Below are positions 9,815 through 17,480 of a stretch of DNA of 64,000 nucleotides, one piece after another; positions within the stretch are counted from its first letter, which is position 1; each line of letters begins with the position of its first letter. A program made the translations under genes and the position numbers. This DNA comes from Neisseria yangbaofengii (GTDB taxonomy: Bacteria; Pseudomonadota; Gammaproteobacteria; Burkholderiales; Neisseriaceae), in assembly GCF_014898075.1 (NCBI RefSeq), contig NZ_CP062976.1, forward strand, positions 186,001-250,000, given 5' to 3'. The notes beneath the pieces were generated by a model. It was not told where the DNA came from. It searched no databases and worked only from the letters and a program-made list of their open reading frames with translations.

Positions 9815-11143
9815 ATGAAGATATCCCCACAAGTGGCGATGACCCTTCGCCAGATTATGCTGATGAACTTCGGTTTCTTCGGTATTCAATATAGCTTCGG
9901 CTTACAGCAAACCGCGATTAACCCGATTTTCAGTTTCCTGAATGCCGACCCCGGCCAATTGCCGATTCTGAACATGGCGGGTCCGATTACCGGCTTGCTG
10001 GTGCAGCCGATTATCGGTGCTTTGTCTGACCGCACATGGATTCCGGGTTTGGGTCGTCGCCGTCCGTATTTCTTGATTGGTGCAATTGGTTGTAGCCTGT
10101 GTCTGTTTATTTATCCGCACGTGACTGCGCTGTGGGTGGCTGTGTTGCTGTTGTGGCTGTTGGACATTTCCAATAATACTGCGATGGAACCGTTCCGCGC
10201 CTTCATCGCCGATACCGTGCCGGAGCATCAACAAGCCAGCGGCTTCTTGATGCAGTCGGTGTTTACCGGTTTGGGTATTACCTTGGCCAACGTGTCGCTG
10301 TATATCTTCCAGCAAATCGGCTGGTTGCAGCAGACTTCCGAAGCCGGCATTCCTTACTGGGTCTTCGGTTCGTTCTATATCGGTGCCGTCTGTTCGATTG
10401 GTTCGGTATTGGTGACTGTGTTGTCTACTCCCGAACACGAGCCTTCTGCCGAAGAAATGGCCGCCTTGCGTGCGAAAAAAGAGCAATCTGCTATTGCCGA
10501 AATTTTCATTGCGATTAAAGAAATGCCGTTTGCTTTGTGGCAATTGGCTTTGGTTTACCTGTTCCAATGGTATGCGCTGTTTATTTATTGGCAATACATT
10601 TCACACAGTATCGTGCAATCGGTGTGGAATTCGACTTCTTCCGACAAAGCCGCTTACGAACAAGCCGTGGCATGGACCGGTTTGGTCAACGGTTTTTACA
10701 ACATCGTGACCTTTATTTCCGCTTTCGGCCTGATGTGGATGGCGAAAAAATACGCTGCTAAATACGTGCATGCGTTTGCCGTGGCATTGGCTGCCTTGGC
10801 GCTGCTGGCGATTCCGCACATCGGCAACAAATATCTGATGTTCGCGCCGATGATCGGTTTCGGTATCGGTTGGGCTTCGATGATGGGTGTGCCGTTTATG
10901 ATTGTGGTGCATTCGATTCCGAAAGAGCGTTACGGCGTGTACATGGGGATTGTGAACATGATGATCGTGATCCCAATGCTGATCGAAACCGTGACTTTCG
11001 GTTGGATTTACGACACCTTCTTGGGTTCGAATCCGGCCAACGCCATGACTTTTGCCGGCGTGTTCTTGGCGGTTGCCGCCTTTCTGACCTTGTTGATTAA
11101 AACCACCAACAAGCCTGCCGGTGCAGAAAATAATGCGGTTTAA
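9815..11143 (+). CDS. MFS sugar transporter (GPH/SUT-like), putative maltose or glucoside importer
   Basis: A 442-residue inner-membrane protein with about 12 hydrophobic helices. The segments [20 protein letters not shown] (near residue 70) and [19 protein letters not shown] (near 119) are typical of the sucrose/maltose-proton symporter branch of the major facilitator superfamily. A clear ribosome-binding site (cagtcaggag) precedes the ATG at 9815. The neighbouring lacI-type regulator and pgi support a role in sugar import. The maltose phosphorylase genes that accompany a similar transporter in meningococcus are not next to it here, so the substrate is uncertain. Confidence 0.85.
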   Translation: MKISPQVAMTLRQIMLMNFGFFGIQYSFGLQQTAINPIFSFLNADPGQLPILNMAGPITGLLVQPIIGALSDRTWIPGLGRRRPYFLIGAIGCSLCLFIYPHVTALWVAVLLLWLLDISNNTAMEPFRAFIADTVPEHQQASGFLMQSVFTGLGITLANVSLYIFQQIGWLQQTSEAGIPYWVFGSFYIGAVCSIGSVLVTVLSTPEHEPSAEEMAALRAKKEQSAIAEIFIAIKEMPFALWQLALVYLFQWYALFIYWQYISHSIVQSVWNSTSSDKAAYEQAVAWTGLVNGFYNIVTFISAFGLMWMAKKYAAKYVHAFAVALAALALLAIPHIGNKYLMFAPMIGFGIGWASMMGVPFMIVVHSIPKERYGVYMGIVNMMIVIPMLIETVTFGWIYDTFLGSNPANAMTFAGVFLAVAAFLTLLIKTTNKPAGAENNAV

Positions 11144-11160
11144 TTAAAAGCCGTTAATAG

Positions 11161-11192
11161 CAAGGCCGTCTGAAATCTTTCAGACGGCCTTG
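11161..11192. terminator. DUS inverted-pair terminator
   Basis: caaggccgtctgaaat / tttcagacggccttg lies between the convergent sugar transporter and pabB-pabC genes. Confidence 0.85.
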
Positions 11193-11194
11193 TG

Positions 11195-12997
11195 TTATTT
11201 TAAATCCACGTCAAACAAGCCGCGCAAAGCATTGCTCAAACAAATCCTTTCGGCACTTTGCAGCATATCGCGCGTAATGTGGCTTTCACGCACCTTATCC
11301 GTGTGCAGATAGTGCTGCGGATTGTCTAAAACTTCTTGCCGCATCACACCGTTGAGAATAGATAAACCCAAAGCAGGGGTGTGCCACTCGCCATCAATTT
11401 TGACGAACACATTGCTGCGGCCGCCTTCGAGCAATAGGCCGTCTGAATTGAAAAGCAGTGCGTCGAATGCACCTTGTTCGGCAGCGTGTTGCCATGCGTG
11501 GTCGAAACGTTCGCGGCAGGTGGTTTTGAAGCAGCGCAAGGTATCGCGGTTCGGCAAAACATCATTGCTGATGATAACGGATTGTTTGTCTGCTAATTCG
11601 GTTAATGGCGCGTGGGTAAAAACCAGTCCGCCATCATGCTCAGGCAACAGCGCGATTTTTAAGCGTTGTGTTTCAGACGGCATTTTCATCAAATAATCAT
11701 TGATTTGCGCGGCAAAGTCCGCATTCAAAGGTAGATTTAAAGCTTGCGCCGAAGTGTTCAGACGGCCTAAGTGCCGCGCCAATAAAGCGCATTGGTTTTG
11801 CTCGACACGCAGCGTTTCAAAAATGCCGACATCCGGCCGCAAATCGGTGAGAAAGCGGGCTTTCCAGCCGCATTCCGCCCATTCCGCTTCGGCTTGGCTG
11901 TCGATGACAATGCCCGAGCCGACACCGTATTCGGCGTGAAAATCGGCGGCGGATTGTTTATTTTCAGACGGCCTGAGCGTCAACGTGCGGATGACTACGT
12001 TTAACACGCCTTCAAAGCCCAAACCGCTTTCGCAAGGGTTGAGAAAACCGATGCTGCCGGTGTATAAGCCGCGCGGCGCGGTTTCCAATCGGTCGATGAG
12101 GCTCATGCTCATGCGTTTGGGCGCGCCGGTAATCGAGCCGCAAGGAAAGGCGGCGCGGAAAATATCGGCGGCTCGGGTGTGCGGCCGGGCTTGTGCTTCA
12201 ATCGCGCTCGTCATCTGCCACACGTTGCCAAACTGCGACACCTTAAACGGCTCCGGCACGCGCACGGAACCGGTTTGGGCGATTTTGCCCAAATCATTGC
12301 GCAACAAATCGACAATCATGATGTTTTCGGCGCGGTTTTTCGGGTCGTTGCGCAAATCGGCGGCACGTTGCGTATCGTTGCCGTCATTCAAAATCGGCGC
12401 CGTACCTTTCATCGGCTCGGTGGTGATGAGGCCGTCTGAAGCGATGTTGAGAAAAAGCTCGGGCGAAAAACACAAAGTCCACGAATCAAGGCCGTCTGAA
12501 TCAGGCAGGCGGCACAAGGCTGCATAAGGCACGGGCCGGCGCAAGCGGCGGTATAAATCGATCGGATTGCCGTAGGTGTCGAAATGCAGGCGGGTGGTGT
12601 AATTGATTTGATAAGTGTCGCCGCGGCGGATGGCTTCGTGAATGTCGGCAACGGCGTGCAGATAATCGGCTTGGGTAACATTGTTTTGCGGTGTGCTGAT
12701 GCCGCAGAACAGGCCGTCCGAATGTGTGTCGAGCCATGTCGGCGCATTCACTGCATTGCAGCGTGCAAACCAATGCACGGCCAAGCGGCTGCTGTGTCCG
12801 GCAGGCAGGTTCAACAGCGGCAAACCGAAAGCGTAGTCTGCGCACAACAGCGCAAACCAGCCTTTTTGCCAACCTTGATGCAAAACGGCATCCAGCGTAT
12901 CGAGCTCGTGCGCGTGTAAAAAATGGCTTTGTCGATGATTTTGATAGAGTTTTGCCCGACCGGAAACAGCGTCGTCGAGAAGTGCGAAAAAAGACAT
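11195..12997 (-). CDS. PabB-PabC fusion: aminodeoxychorismate synthase component I / 4-amino-4-deoxychorismate lyase
   Basis: A 600-residue bifunctional enzyme of p-aminobenzoate synthesis for folate. The N-terminal part (about 1-345) is a chorismate-binding domain: IRRGDTYQINYTTRLHFDTY, then EPMKGTAPI, the AENIMIVDLLRNDLGKIA segment and CGSITGAPKRMSM. The C-terminal part (from DVGIFETLRVEQ near residue 371) is an aminotransferase class IV domain of the PabC type, ending with LLEGGRSNVFV and LNGVMRQEVL. This fusion is known in several bacteria. Several uptake sequences lie inside the coding region. A 45-base piece of it recurs inverted at 16595-16639. It is divergent from ppk2. Confidence 0.93.
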   Translation of the reverse strand: MSFFALLDDAVSGRAKLYQNHRQSHFLHAHELDTLDAVLHQGWQKGWFALLCADYAFGLPLLNLPAGHSSRLAVHWFARCNAVNAPTWLDTHSDGLFCGISTPQNNVTQADYLHAVADIHEAIRRGDTYQINYTTRLHFDTYGNPIDLYRRLRRPVPYAALCRLPDSDGLDSWTLCFSPELFLNIASDGLITTEPMKGTAPILNDGNDTQRAADLRNDPKNRAENIMIVDLLRNDLGKIAQTGSVRVPEPFKVSQFGNVWQMTSAIEAQARPHTRAADIFRAAFPCGSITGAPKRMSMSLIDRLETAPRGLYTGSIGFLNPCESGLGFEGVLNVVIRTLTLRPSENKQSAADFHAEYGVGSGIVIDSQAEAEWAECGWKARFLTDLRPDVGIFETLRVEQNQCALLARHLGRLNTSAQALNLPLNADFAAQINDYLMKMPSETQRLKIALLPEHDGGLVFTHAPLTELADKQSVIISNDVLPNRDTLRCFKTTCRERFDHAWQHAAEQGAFDALLFNSDGLLLEGGRSNVFVKIDGEWHTPALGLSILNGVMRQEVLDNPQHYLHTDKVRESHITRDMLQSAERICLSNALRGLFDVDLK

Positions 12998-13170
12998 GGT
13001 GACAACAGATAAGTGAATTGATTATACACTAAATTTACATAAATTAGCAGAAAAAAGCCGTCGCATCATAAATTTGTAAGATTATGTAGGCCGAAGGCAT
13101 GGAAAAGCGTTAAAATGAGCATGAAAGGAAATCATACCACTAAAAAACCTTTTCCATGATAGGAGTTAAG

Positions 13171-14100
13171 ATGACAGAAACACAATTGCAACCTTTTGAA
13201 GAAGTGAAAACCGATGTGGCGGAAGACAAATTGGAGGTTTTTGAGAAAACCGTGTTGGAATACGAAGGCCAAGTGACTTCGGAAGATTCCAATTCCGCCC
13301 CCTTGCCGGCAAGCTATCCTTACCGCCAGCGTATGCGTCGTGCCGTGTATGAGCGTGAAAAGAAAAAGCTGCAAATCGAATTGCTGAAAGTGCAAAGCTG
13401 GGTCAAAGAATCCGGCCAGCGCATAGTCTGCCTGTTCGAAGGCCGTGATGCCGCAGGTAAGGGCGGCACCATCAAACGCTTTATGGAACACTTAAACCCG
13501 CGCGGCGCACGCGTGGTGGCTTTGGAAAAACCGACCACCACCGAACGCGGCCAATGGTATTTCCAACGTTACATCACCAATCTGCCGACTGCCGGCGAAA
13601 TGGTATTCTTCGACCGCTCATGGTACAACCGCGCCGGTGTCGAGCGCGTGATGGGCTTTTGTGAGCCGAACGAATACCTGCTGTTTATGCGCCAAACCCC
13701 TGAATTTGAGCGTATGTTGGTGGCCAGCGGCACACATTTGTTTAAATTCTGGTTCTCCGTGAGCCGCGAAGAGCAACTGCGCCGCTTCATCTCCCGCCGC
13801 GACGACCCGCTGAAACACTGGAAACTTTCACCGGTGGACATTCAATCGCTTGACCGTTGGGACGACTACACCGAAGCCAAAGATGCCATGTTCTTCCATA
13901 CCCACACCGGTGACGCGCCGTGGACGATTATCCGCTCCGACGACAAAAAACGCGCGCGTCTGAACTGTATCCGCCATTTCCTGCACAGCTTGGATTATCC
14001 GGGCAAAGATGAAAAAGCCATCGGCAAAGTCGACGATAAAATCATCTTGTCGCCTAATGTGCGTTACCAACAGCAGCACGCCGAAATCGGCCACGATTAA
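13171..14100 (+). CDS. ppk2: Polyphosphate kinase 2
   Basis: PPK2 enzymes transfer phosphate between polyphosphate and nucleotides. From ATG 13171 the protein has 309 residues; this start is preferred over 13156 because the sequence taggag (13159-13164) between them is a good ribosome-binding site. Walker A is GRDAAGKGG (residues 91-99) and Walker B is FFDRSWYNR (146-154), both as in the PPK2 family. The C-terminal half has the conserved DPLKHWKLSP and the Trp/Asp-rich region after it. The gene is divergent from pabB-pabC (about 170 bases apart) and is closed by a DUS terminator. Preferred direction (ADP or GDP phosphorylation) cannot be read. Confidence 0.94.
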   Translation: MTETQLQPFEEVKTDVAEDKLEVFEKTVLEYEGQVTSEDSNSAPLPASYPYRQRMRRAVYEREKKKLQIELLKVQSWVKESGQRIVCLFEGRDAAGKGGTIKRFMEHLNPRGARVVALEKPTTTERGQWYFQRYITNLPTAGEMVFFDRSWYNRAGVERVMGFCEPNEYLLFMRQTPEFERMLVASGTHLFKFWFSVSREEQLRRFISRRDDPLKHWKLSPVDIQSLDRWDDYTEAKDAMFFHTHTGDAPWTIIRSDDKKRARLNCIRHFLHSLDYPGKDEKAIGKVDDKIILSPNVRYQQQHAEIGHD

Positions 14101-14123
14101 TCTGTGCTGAAACGAACGATTCA

Positions 14124-14152
14124 AGGCCGTCTGAAAATTTTTCAGACGGCCT
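14124..14152. terminator. DUS inverted-pair terminator after ppk2
   Basis: aggccgtctgaaaa / ttttcagacggcct with a minimal loop follows the ppk2 stop. Confidence 0.85.
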
Positions 14153-14339
14153 CTGTGTTTGCCGACCTTGAAAAATCGGCTTTTGAATTCTGTATCTTAA
14201 ACTTACGGCATATTTATAGTGATAATGGGTTTTAATATATTTAACAAGACAAACAAACTTTAATGGGGGGAGAGTCATAAAGACAGAATCGCTATAATCC
14301 GTGATTCGGTTCATTGTGCATTCTTTTTATTTTTTAAAC

Positions 14340-14586
14340 ATGAATTTCAGGAAATTATTATAAAAACTTTAACGATGAAAGAAATGCAAACTGTCAGTGG
14401 CGGCGGTGTTTTGGATCGTTCGTAGGAGGGACGTTAATCGGTGCGATGGTTACAGATATATTCTATAATCCTGTCAAACAAGCTGTGATTGGCCATTACA
14501 CCGGCACCAATGCGGGGATGGTCAGCAATTTTAAAAAATCCCCGTCAACGTTGGAGAGCCGTTTTTCTTTTAACGGTGATTTTTAA
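14340..14586 (+). pseudogene. Frameshifted double-glycine (class II-like) bacteriocin precursor
   Basis: Three adjacent frames together spell a bacteriocin-like precursor. With one T added in the T run at 14345-14347, the ATG at 14340 reads MNFQEIIIKTLTMKEMQTVS-GG. This fits the double-glycine leader consensus: L at -12, E at -8, M at -7, V at -4 and GG at -2/-1. With one T added in the T run at 14409-14412 the frame continues for about 60 residues, beginning GVFGSFVGGTLIGAMVTDIF and ending at the stop 14584-14586. As written, the leader frame (ATG 14375) stops at 14423. The mature part is Gly-rich and partly hydrophobic. Both breaks are in T runs, so decay, phase switching or sequencing error are all possible. 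A small membrane protein gene follows. Confidence 0.6.
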
Positions 14587-14629
14587 TAAAATCGGGCAGG
14601 TTTGTCCTGCCCGTATCGGAGAAACAGAG

Positions 14630-14812
14630 ATGAAGAAAGAGGTGAAGAATTTTTTTAAAATGTTTTTTATTTCCAGCATCGTTTTCTGTTTTCTACACTG
14701 GTTTGTTTACCCTTTATTGACACTGCCGTATAACAGATACGTTTTGGACGGCATGGTTGTCCTTATCATTGCGACAACTGCTACTTATCTGGAAAAGAAA
14801 CGTAAAAAATAA
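14630..14812 (+). CDS. Small two-helix membrane protein, candidate bacteriocin immunity protein
   Basis: A 60-residue protein starting at ATG 14630, preceded by cggagaaacagag, a good ribosome-binding site; the longer upstream frame overlaps the bacteriocin-like gene and is not preferred. It begins MKKEVKNFFKMFF, has two hydrophobic segments (about residues 10-30 and 38-53) and ends with a Lys/Arg-rich tail EKKRKK. Size, topology and its position 44 bases behind a double-glycine precursor match bacteriocin immunity proteins in general. No sequence family was recognised. The frame is intact although the precursor in front of it is broken. Confidence 0.6.
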   Translation: MKKEVKNFFKMFFISSIVFCFLHWFVYPLLTLPYNRYVLDGMVVLIIATTATYLEKKRKK

Positions 14813-14832
14813 AGAATAACCGGTTTGATGAG

Positions 14833-14872
14833 ATGCCGTCTGAAAAACAGAAATGTTTTTCAGACGGCCTTT
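14833..14872. terminator. DUS inverted-pair terminator
   Basis: atgccgtctgaaaaaca / tgtttttcagacggcct lies between the small membrane protein gene and the convergent rmuC. One arm has the AT-type extension, the other AG. Confidence 0.85.
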
Positions 14873-14893
14873 TATTGAGTGCTTTATTTTCGT

Positions 14894-16378
14894 TTACTCT
14901 TCCGGCAGATTATCCTGCGCATTTTCCACCAAGCGTTTGTCCAACTGTTTCCCTGCTTTCACCCCCAGCAGGCGCAGTTTTTCGGCGCGGTTGACCAAGT
15001 TGCCGCGGCCTTCGGTAAGCTGTTTGTAGGCCGTCTGAAACTGATTTTGCGCTTGTTCGAGGTTTTTGCCCACGCCGTCTAAAGTGGTGACAAAACCGAC
15101 AAATTTGTCATACAGCCGCCCGCCTTCTTCGGCAATAGCCAGTGCATTTTGGTTTTGCTGTTCGTTGCGCCAGATGTTGGCGACGGTGCGCAGGGTGGCG
15201 AGCAGGGTGCTGGGGCCGACCAGCATGATGCGTTTGTCGAAGCACTCTTGAAACAGATTACCGTCGTGTTGCAGCGCGAGCAGGTAGGCCGGCTCGACCG
15301 GGATAAACATAAACACGAAATCCAGCGTGTTCACGCCTGCCAAATCGGTGTAATCCTTGCGCGACAAGGTTTTGACGTGGCTGCGGATGCTGGCGGTGTG
15401 GGCGGCCAGTTCGCGCGCGGCTTCGCCGGGCTGCTGCGCCTGCACATAGCGCGTGTAGGCGGTGAGCGAGACTTTGGCGTCGATGACGATTTGTTTGTTG
15501 TCGGGAAGATTAATCAGCACATCGGGCTGTAAACGGCGGGTGCCGCCGTCTTCTTCGTAGCGCGTGGCCGCGGCTTGGACGATGTATTCGCGCCCTTTTT
15601 GCAGACCGGAATTTTCCAGCACGGTTTCCAAAATCATTTCACCCCAGTTGCCCTGCGTTTTGTTTTGCGTGCCGGTGAGTGCATCGGTTAAGGCTTTGGC
15701 ATCGTGGTGCAACTGGGCATTCAGGCTCTGCAAACGCTTGAGTTCACTTTCCAAGGTCAGGCGCTCGCGGGCTTCTTTTTCGTAGGTGTTTTGCACCAAT
15801 TCGCTGAAACAGTGGATGCGCTCGTTGAGCGGGTGAAGCAGTTGGCCTAAATGCTCGCGGTTTTGCTCGGTGAAGCGGCGGCTCTTTTCTTCGAGAATTT
15901 GGTTGGCAAGATTGTGAAACTGGTCGCTCAGGCTTTGGCGTGCTTCGGCCAGCATCAAAAGTTTGTCGTCGGCGGCTTGGCGTTCCTGCTCTATTTGGGT
16001 GTAGAGCCGCTCATTACGGATTTGCAGGTTTTGCACGGTTTGCTGCAAATCCTGATAATCCTTTTTCAGACGGCCTGCTTCGTCTTCGCGCTGCTGCAAA
16101 TATTCGATTTGCTGGCAGGCGGCGGCAAAGCGGCTGTGCAGCTCTTGTGTTTCGGCGTGTAAATCTTGAATTTCGCGGCGACTGTCGGCCAGATCGGCTT
16201 CGGTGCGGGCAAGCGACTGCACGGCAAATTCATGCTGCTGGGTGCGCTCGGCAAGTTGTTGGCGGAGCGCAAACCGCTGTGCTTGCGCGGCATGACGGGT
16301 GAAAAGCCACGCCATCAGCGCGCCCAGCAATAAAGCCGTCAGCGCGGTGGCAATCAGATAAAGGCTGAGGTCGGACAT
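14894..16378 (-). CDS. rmuC: DNA recombination protein RmuC
   Basis: RmuC limits inversions and other rearrangements at short inverted repeats; its biochemical action is not well defined. The 494-residue protein starts with a single N-terminal membrane helix (LIATALTALLLGALMAWLF, about residues 8-26), followed by a long coiled coil (to about residue 220) and then the conserved RmuC domain with TQGNWGEMILETVLENSG, LPDNKQIVIDAKVSLTAY and FMFIPVEPAYL. An intact RmuC is of interest in a genome so full of inverted repeats. The gene converges on the bacteriocin-like locus. Confidence 0.94.
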   Translation of the reverse strand: MSDLSLYLIATALTALLLGALMAWLFTRHAAQAQRFALRQQLAERTQQHEFAVQSLARTEADLADSRREIQDLHAETQELHSRFAAACQQIEYLQQREDEAGRLKKDYQDLQQTVQNLQIRNERLYTQIEQERQAADDKLLMLAEARQSLSDQFHNLANQILEEKSRRFTEQNREHLGQLLHPLNERIHCFSELVQNTYEKEARERLTLESELKRLQSLNAQLHHDAKALTDALTGTQNKTQGNWGEMILETVLENSGLQKGREYIVQAAATRYEEDGGTRRLQPDVLINLPDNKQIVIDAKVSLTAYTRYVQAQQPGEAARELAAHTASIRSHVKTLSRKDYTDLAGVNTLDFVFMFIPVEPAYLLALQHDGNLFQECFDKRIMLVGPSTLLATLRTVANIWRNEQQNQNALAIAEEGGRLYDKFVGFVTTLDGVGKNLEQAQNQFQTAYKQLTEGRGNLVNRAEKLRLLGVKAGKQLDKRLVENAQDNLPEE

Positions 16379-16463
16379 ATGAGGCCGTCTGAAAAAGAAT
16401 GATGAAACGCTGAACTATATCATGTTTGGGGAAAGCTTTCAGACGGCCTGAATGTCATACCAA

Positions 16464-16613
16464 TCACTTCGCCGCAGCCGGCAATACTTCCCGCAGCCGG
16501 CGGTGTGCCATATCTTGCTCGGTGCGCTCGTGCCGCGTCATCAGCATGGTGAAACCCTCCGCATCAATCGGCGGTGTTTGCAAATGCACATTCGGCAGTG
16601 AATGCGCCGACAT
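16464..16613 (-). pseudogene. Unidentified 49-residue ORF, probably a gene 3' remnant
   Basis: On the minus strand an open frame reads MSAHSLPNVHLQTPPIDAEG and later TMLMTRHERTEQDMAHRRLR, ending REVLPAAAK. The composition looks like real protein, but the ATG lies inside the 45-base segment shared with pabB-pabC and no ribosome-binding site is visible. It is best read as the 3' end of a lost gene. I do not recognise the family. Confidence 0.3.
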
Positions 16614-16639
16614 GGCTCGACACGCATTCGGACGGCCTG
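16595..16639. repeat. 45-base inverted copy of a pabB-pabC segment
   Basis: These 45 bases equal the reverse complement of 12710-12754 with one mismatch. The segment includes a variant uptake sequence (ggccgtccgaa). It is far longer than a shared uptake sequence would explain. Confidence 0.8.
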
Positions 16640-16835
16640 CTTATATACTTGGCAAAAGGCAATCGGTGCGATTGTTTTTTTGTTAAACTACATGATTCAT
16701 GTTGAAGTTCGGTTAAATTATTTTATTGAAATTAAATAGAAAAGTTCATTTATCACAAAAGTGAGGCATAAATACAACGGCTTGATTGGTACGGATTTTT
16801 ATCAAAAAGCTAATTTGTAACTGAACCGTAATAAA

Positions 16836-16871
16836 GACATCGGTGTCATTAAAGCAGACATCGGTGTCATT
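16836..16871. promoter_or_regulatory. Two tandem operator-like sites GACATCGGTGTCATT
   Basis: Identical 15-base units start at 16836 and 16857, a spacing of 21 bases or two helical turns. Each has the near-palindrome gacatcggtgtc, one base from the palindrome in front of the lacI-type gene (8545-8556). They lie about 60-95 bases upstream of a possible promoter for the micropeptide genes. Confidence 0.55.
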
Positions 16872-16930
16872 TTCAAAACTAAATATTTAATCTCTTAATT
16901 TAACCGATTCACTTATTTAGTGATTGTTTC

Positions 16931-16959
16931 TTTACAGAAAAGGTGTTTAATTTAATAAT
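16931..16959 (+). promoter_or_regulatory. Possible sigma-70 promoter of micropeptide locus
   Basis: tttaca (16931-16936) and aataat (16954-16959) are each one base from consensus, with a 17-base spacer. This would give a leader of about 95 bases containing the hairpin at 16983-17005 and the palindrome at 17015-17031. Confidence 0.35.
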
Positions 16960-17014
16960 TAAAGCGGTATGATTTATTCTGTCGGCAAGGCATGTTGTTT
17001 TGCCGAAGTAGGAA

Positions 17015-17031
17015 ATGTTGTTAAACAACAT
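17015..17031. promoter_or_regulatory. Palindrome ATGTTGTTAAACAACAT in the leader of the first micropeptide gene
   Basis: Eight-base arms with a single central base lie 28 bases before the start codon. A smaller hairpin (cggcaa...ttgccg, 16983-17005) is just upstream. Either could be a protein-binding site or an RNA structure. Confidence 0.4.
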
Positions 17032-17059
17032 ATTTAAATTAAATAAGGAAATAAATTAC

Positions 17060-17167
17060 ATGAAACACTTGATGACTTTAGCTGCTGCGTCTTTAATCGG
17101 CATGGCCGGTGTGACTGCTTCTGCTGCCATCGTTGCCCGCAATTTGGCGAGTGCTGCTAAAAAATAA
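17060..17167 (+). CDS. Tandem exported micropeptide 1 (35 aa)
   Basis: ATG 17060 follows aaataaggaaataaattac, a reasonable ribosome-binding site. The product reads MKHLMTLAAASLIGMAGVTA and then SAAIVARNLASAAKK. It has a basic start, a hydrophobic core (residues 7-20) and an Ala-Ser-Ala site, as in a signal peptide, leaving a mature peptide of about 13 residues, net basic. It aligns without gaps with the second peptide at 17299; 23 of 35 residues are identical, while codons for the shared AAAS run differ, which indicates selection on the protein. Function unknown; a small exported or membrane-inserted peptide is the plain reading. I do not recognise a family. Confidence 0.7.
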   Translation: MKHLMTLAAASLIGMAGVTASAAIVARNLASAAKK

Positions 17168-17298
17168 TGATATTTTAAACATTCGTACGAAAACGTCGCT
17201 CACCGTAAGCGAATCCCACGAACAACACCAGACAAGAAAAGAAGATTCCCTGCCGGCACTCGACATGCGGCAGGATGACACTAGGAAAGGAAATAAGC

Positions 17299-17406
17299 AT
17301 GAAAGAATTGATCAAATTGGCCGCCGCTTCATTAATCGGTATGTCAGGTTTGACTGTGAGCGCGACCAACGTGGCGCAAAACATGGCTGATGCCGCAAAC
17401 AAATAA
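17299..17406 (+). CDS. Tandem exported micropeptide 2 (35 aa)
   Basis: ATG 17299 is preceded by aggaaaggaaataagc, a strong ribosome-binding site. The product reads MKELIKLAAASLIGMSGLTV and then SATNVAQNMADAANK. Length is exactly that of the peptide encoded at 17060 and the two share 23 of 35 residues, best in the hydrophobic core LAAASLIGM. A signal-peptidase-like site (VSA) follows the core; the mature part is polar and near neutral, unlike the basic first copy. The 131 bases between the genes hold a small hairpin (ctgccg...cggcag, about 17249-17273). A DUS terminator closes the locus, so both may be on one transcript. Confidence 0.7.
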   Translation: MKELIKLAAASLIGMSGLTVSATNVAQNMADAANK

Positions 17407-17443
17407 ACAAAAGAATACGCAAATACAAGCGTTTTGGTGATAG

Positions 17444-17476
17444 AAAAGGCCGTCTGAATTTTCAGACGGCCTTTTT
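17444..17476. terminator. DUS inverted-pair terminator
   Basis: aaaaggccgtctgaat / attcagacggcctttttt-type stem closes the micropeptide locus and the convergent UDG-fold gene. Confidence 0.85.
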
Positions 17477-17480
17477 ATAT

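Larger units (their letters stand above)
16379..17059. other. AT-rich intergenic region before the micropeptide genes
   Basis: This 681-base gap holds two single uptake sequences near 16381 and 16440, a 49-codon minus-strand ORF remnant (16464-16613), a 45-base inverted copy of a piece of pabB-pabC, two operator-like palindromes, a plausible promoter and a palindrome in the leader of the first micropeptide gene. From 16.68 kb the base composition becomes strongly AT-rich compared with the flanking genes. Confidence 0.6.

Noticed and set aside
14489-14812. Single 107-residue protein covering bacteriocin-like and immunity regions
   Set aside because: The upstream half is in the wrong frame for the leader and mature peptide and has no ribosome-binding site; the start at 14630 has a strong one.
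14894-16162. Several plus-strand frames opposite rmuC
   Set aside because: All are antisense to the coiled-coil and catalytic part of RmuC.
16426-16686. Plus-strand 86-codon ORF in the gap after rmuC
   Set aside because: Cys/Arg/Ser-rich, no ribosome-binding site, and it crosses the inverted pabB-pabC fragment; the minus-strand remnant is the better reading.
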